A DNA stretch of 64,000 nucleotides, from contig OZ345376.1 of assembly GCA_977006965.1 (NCBI GenBank), positions 682,001-746,000 of the forward strand. Reading direction: 5' to 3'. The notes under the pieces are model-generated. The model did no database searches. It was not told the origin of the DNA and was given only the letters and a program-made list of their open reading frames with translations. Below are positions 64,000 to 64,000 of this stretch, one piece after another. Origin of the DNA: Phymatolithon calcareum (lineage: Eukaryota; Rhodophyta; Florideophyceae; Hapalidiales). Position numbers and translations under genes: made by a program. Numbering within the stretch: the stretch's first letter is position 1; each line of letters starts with the position of its first letter.

Positions 64000-64000
64000 T

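Noticed and set aside
1-64000. CRISPR arrays or prokaryotic operons
   Set aside because: No regularly spaced direct repeats of 20-40 bases and no tightly packed co-directional gene series with ribosome binding sites.

Overview
This is eukaryotic nuclear DNA dominated by transposable elements. Only two short, apparently intact host-type genes stand out. Both are intronless and encode small proteins with a four-cysteine motif, each behind a TATA-like box and a C-rich leader. Everything else recognisable is a remnant of a mobile element, and most remnants carry stops and frameshifts. Compact intronless genes scattered among old, diverse retroelements would fit a red alga (florideophyte type). 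That assignment is an impression from gene style and the cysteine-motif family, not proof (about 0.5).

Layout. The left edge (1-880, minus) is a LINE reverse-transcriptase fragment running off the window. 1295-4380 (minus) is a tyrosine-recombinase element with charged gag-like ORFs, and a tRNA B-box-like or primer-binding-site-like sequence lies at 4478-4505. 5539-9069 (plus) is a decayed LINE with endonuclease and reverse transcriptase. 9341-10108 holds two inverted copies of a copia-like 3' end, one of them carrying a small palindromic insertion. 10359-11172 is a MULE-like element with target-site duplication. 12252-12812 (minus) is a copia RNase H piece. 13525-16430 (plus) is a degenerate copia element (gag, protease, integrase, reverse transcriptase). 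17400-20504 (minus) is a second LINE related to the first. 22060-22580 (plus) is a 5'-truncated LINE of another family. From about 23 to 29 kb there is little coding sequence, but a cluster of TACTGTA/ACAGT motifs.

29214-29711 is the first cysteine-motif gene, followed at 29836 by a solitary LINE tail. 32.5-41.3 kb is an AT-rich stretch without recognisable genes. 41508-42501 is a second MULE-like element with a perfect 10-bp target-site duplication. 44420-46465 (minus) is a third LINE, whose RNase H appears to be split by a Tudor-like insertion. 50358-50741 is the second cysteine-motif gene, followed by an unidentified decayed gene near 51.7-52.9 kb. 56689-58660 is a nearly intact pogo/Tigger-type DNA transposon with 26-bp terminal inverted repeats and a TA duplication, abutting a ~387-bp foldback element. 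60779-61940 (minus) is a decayed gene resembling the DUF7869 group. 62006-62805 (plus) is a decayed hAT-type transposase, head to head with it. A partial unidentified ORF runs off the right edge.

No CRISPR array, rRNA gene, confident tRNA gene or operon-like layout was seen. The DNA transposons that keep ends and target duplications (pogo-type, second MULE-like) look younger than the retroelements. The most unusual items are the Tudor-like insertion in the third LINE, the paired cysteine-motif genes with a shared C-terminal tag, and a set of perfect or near-perfect palindromes.
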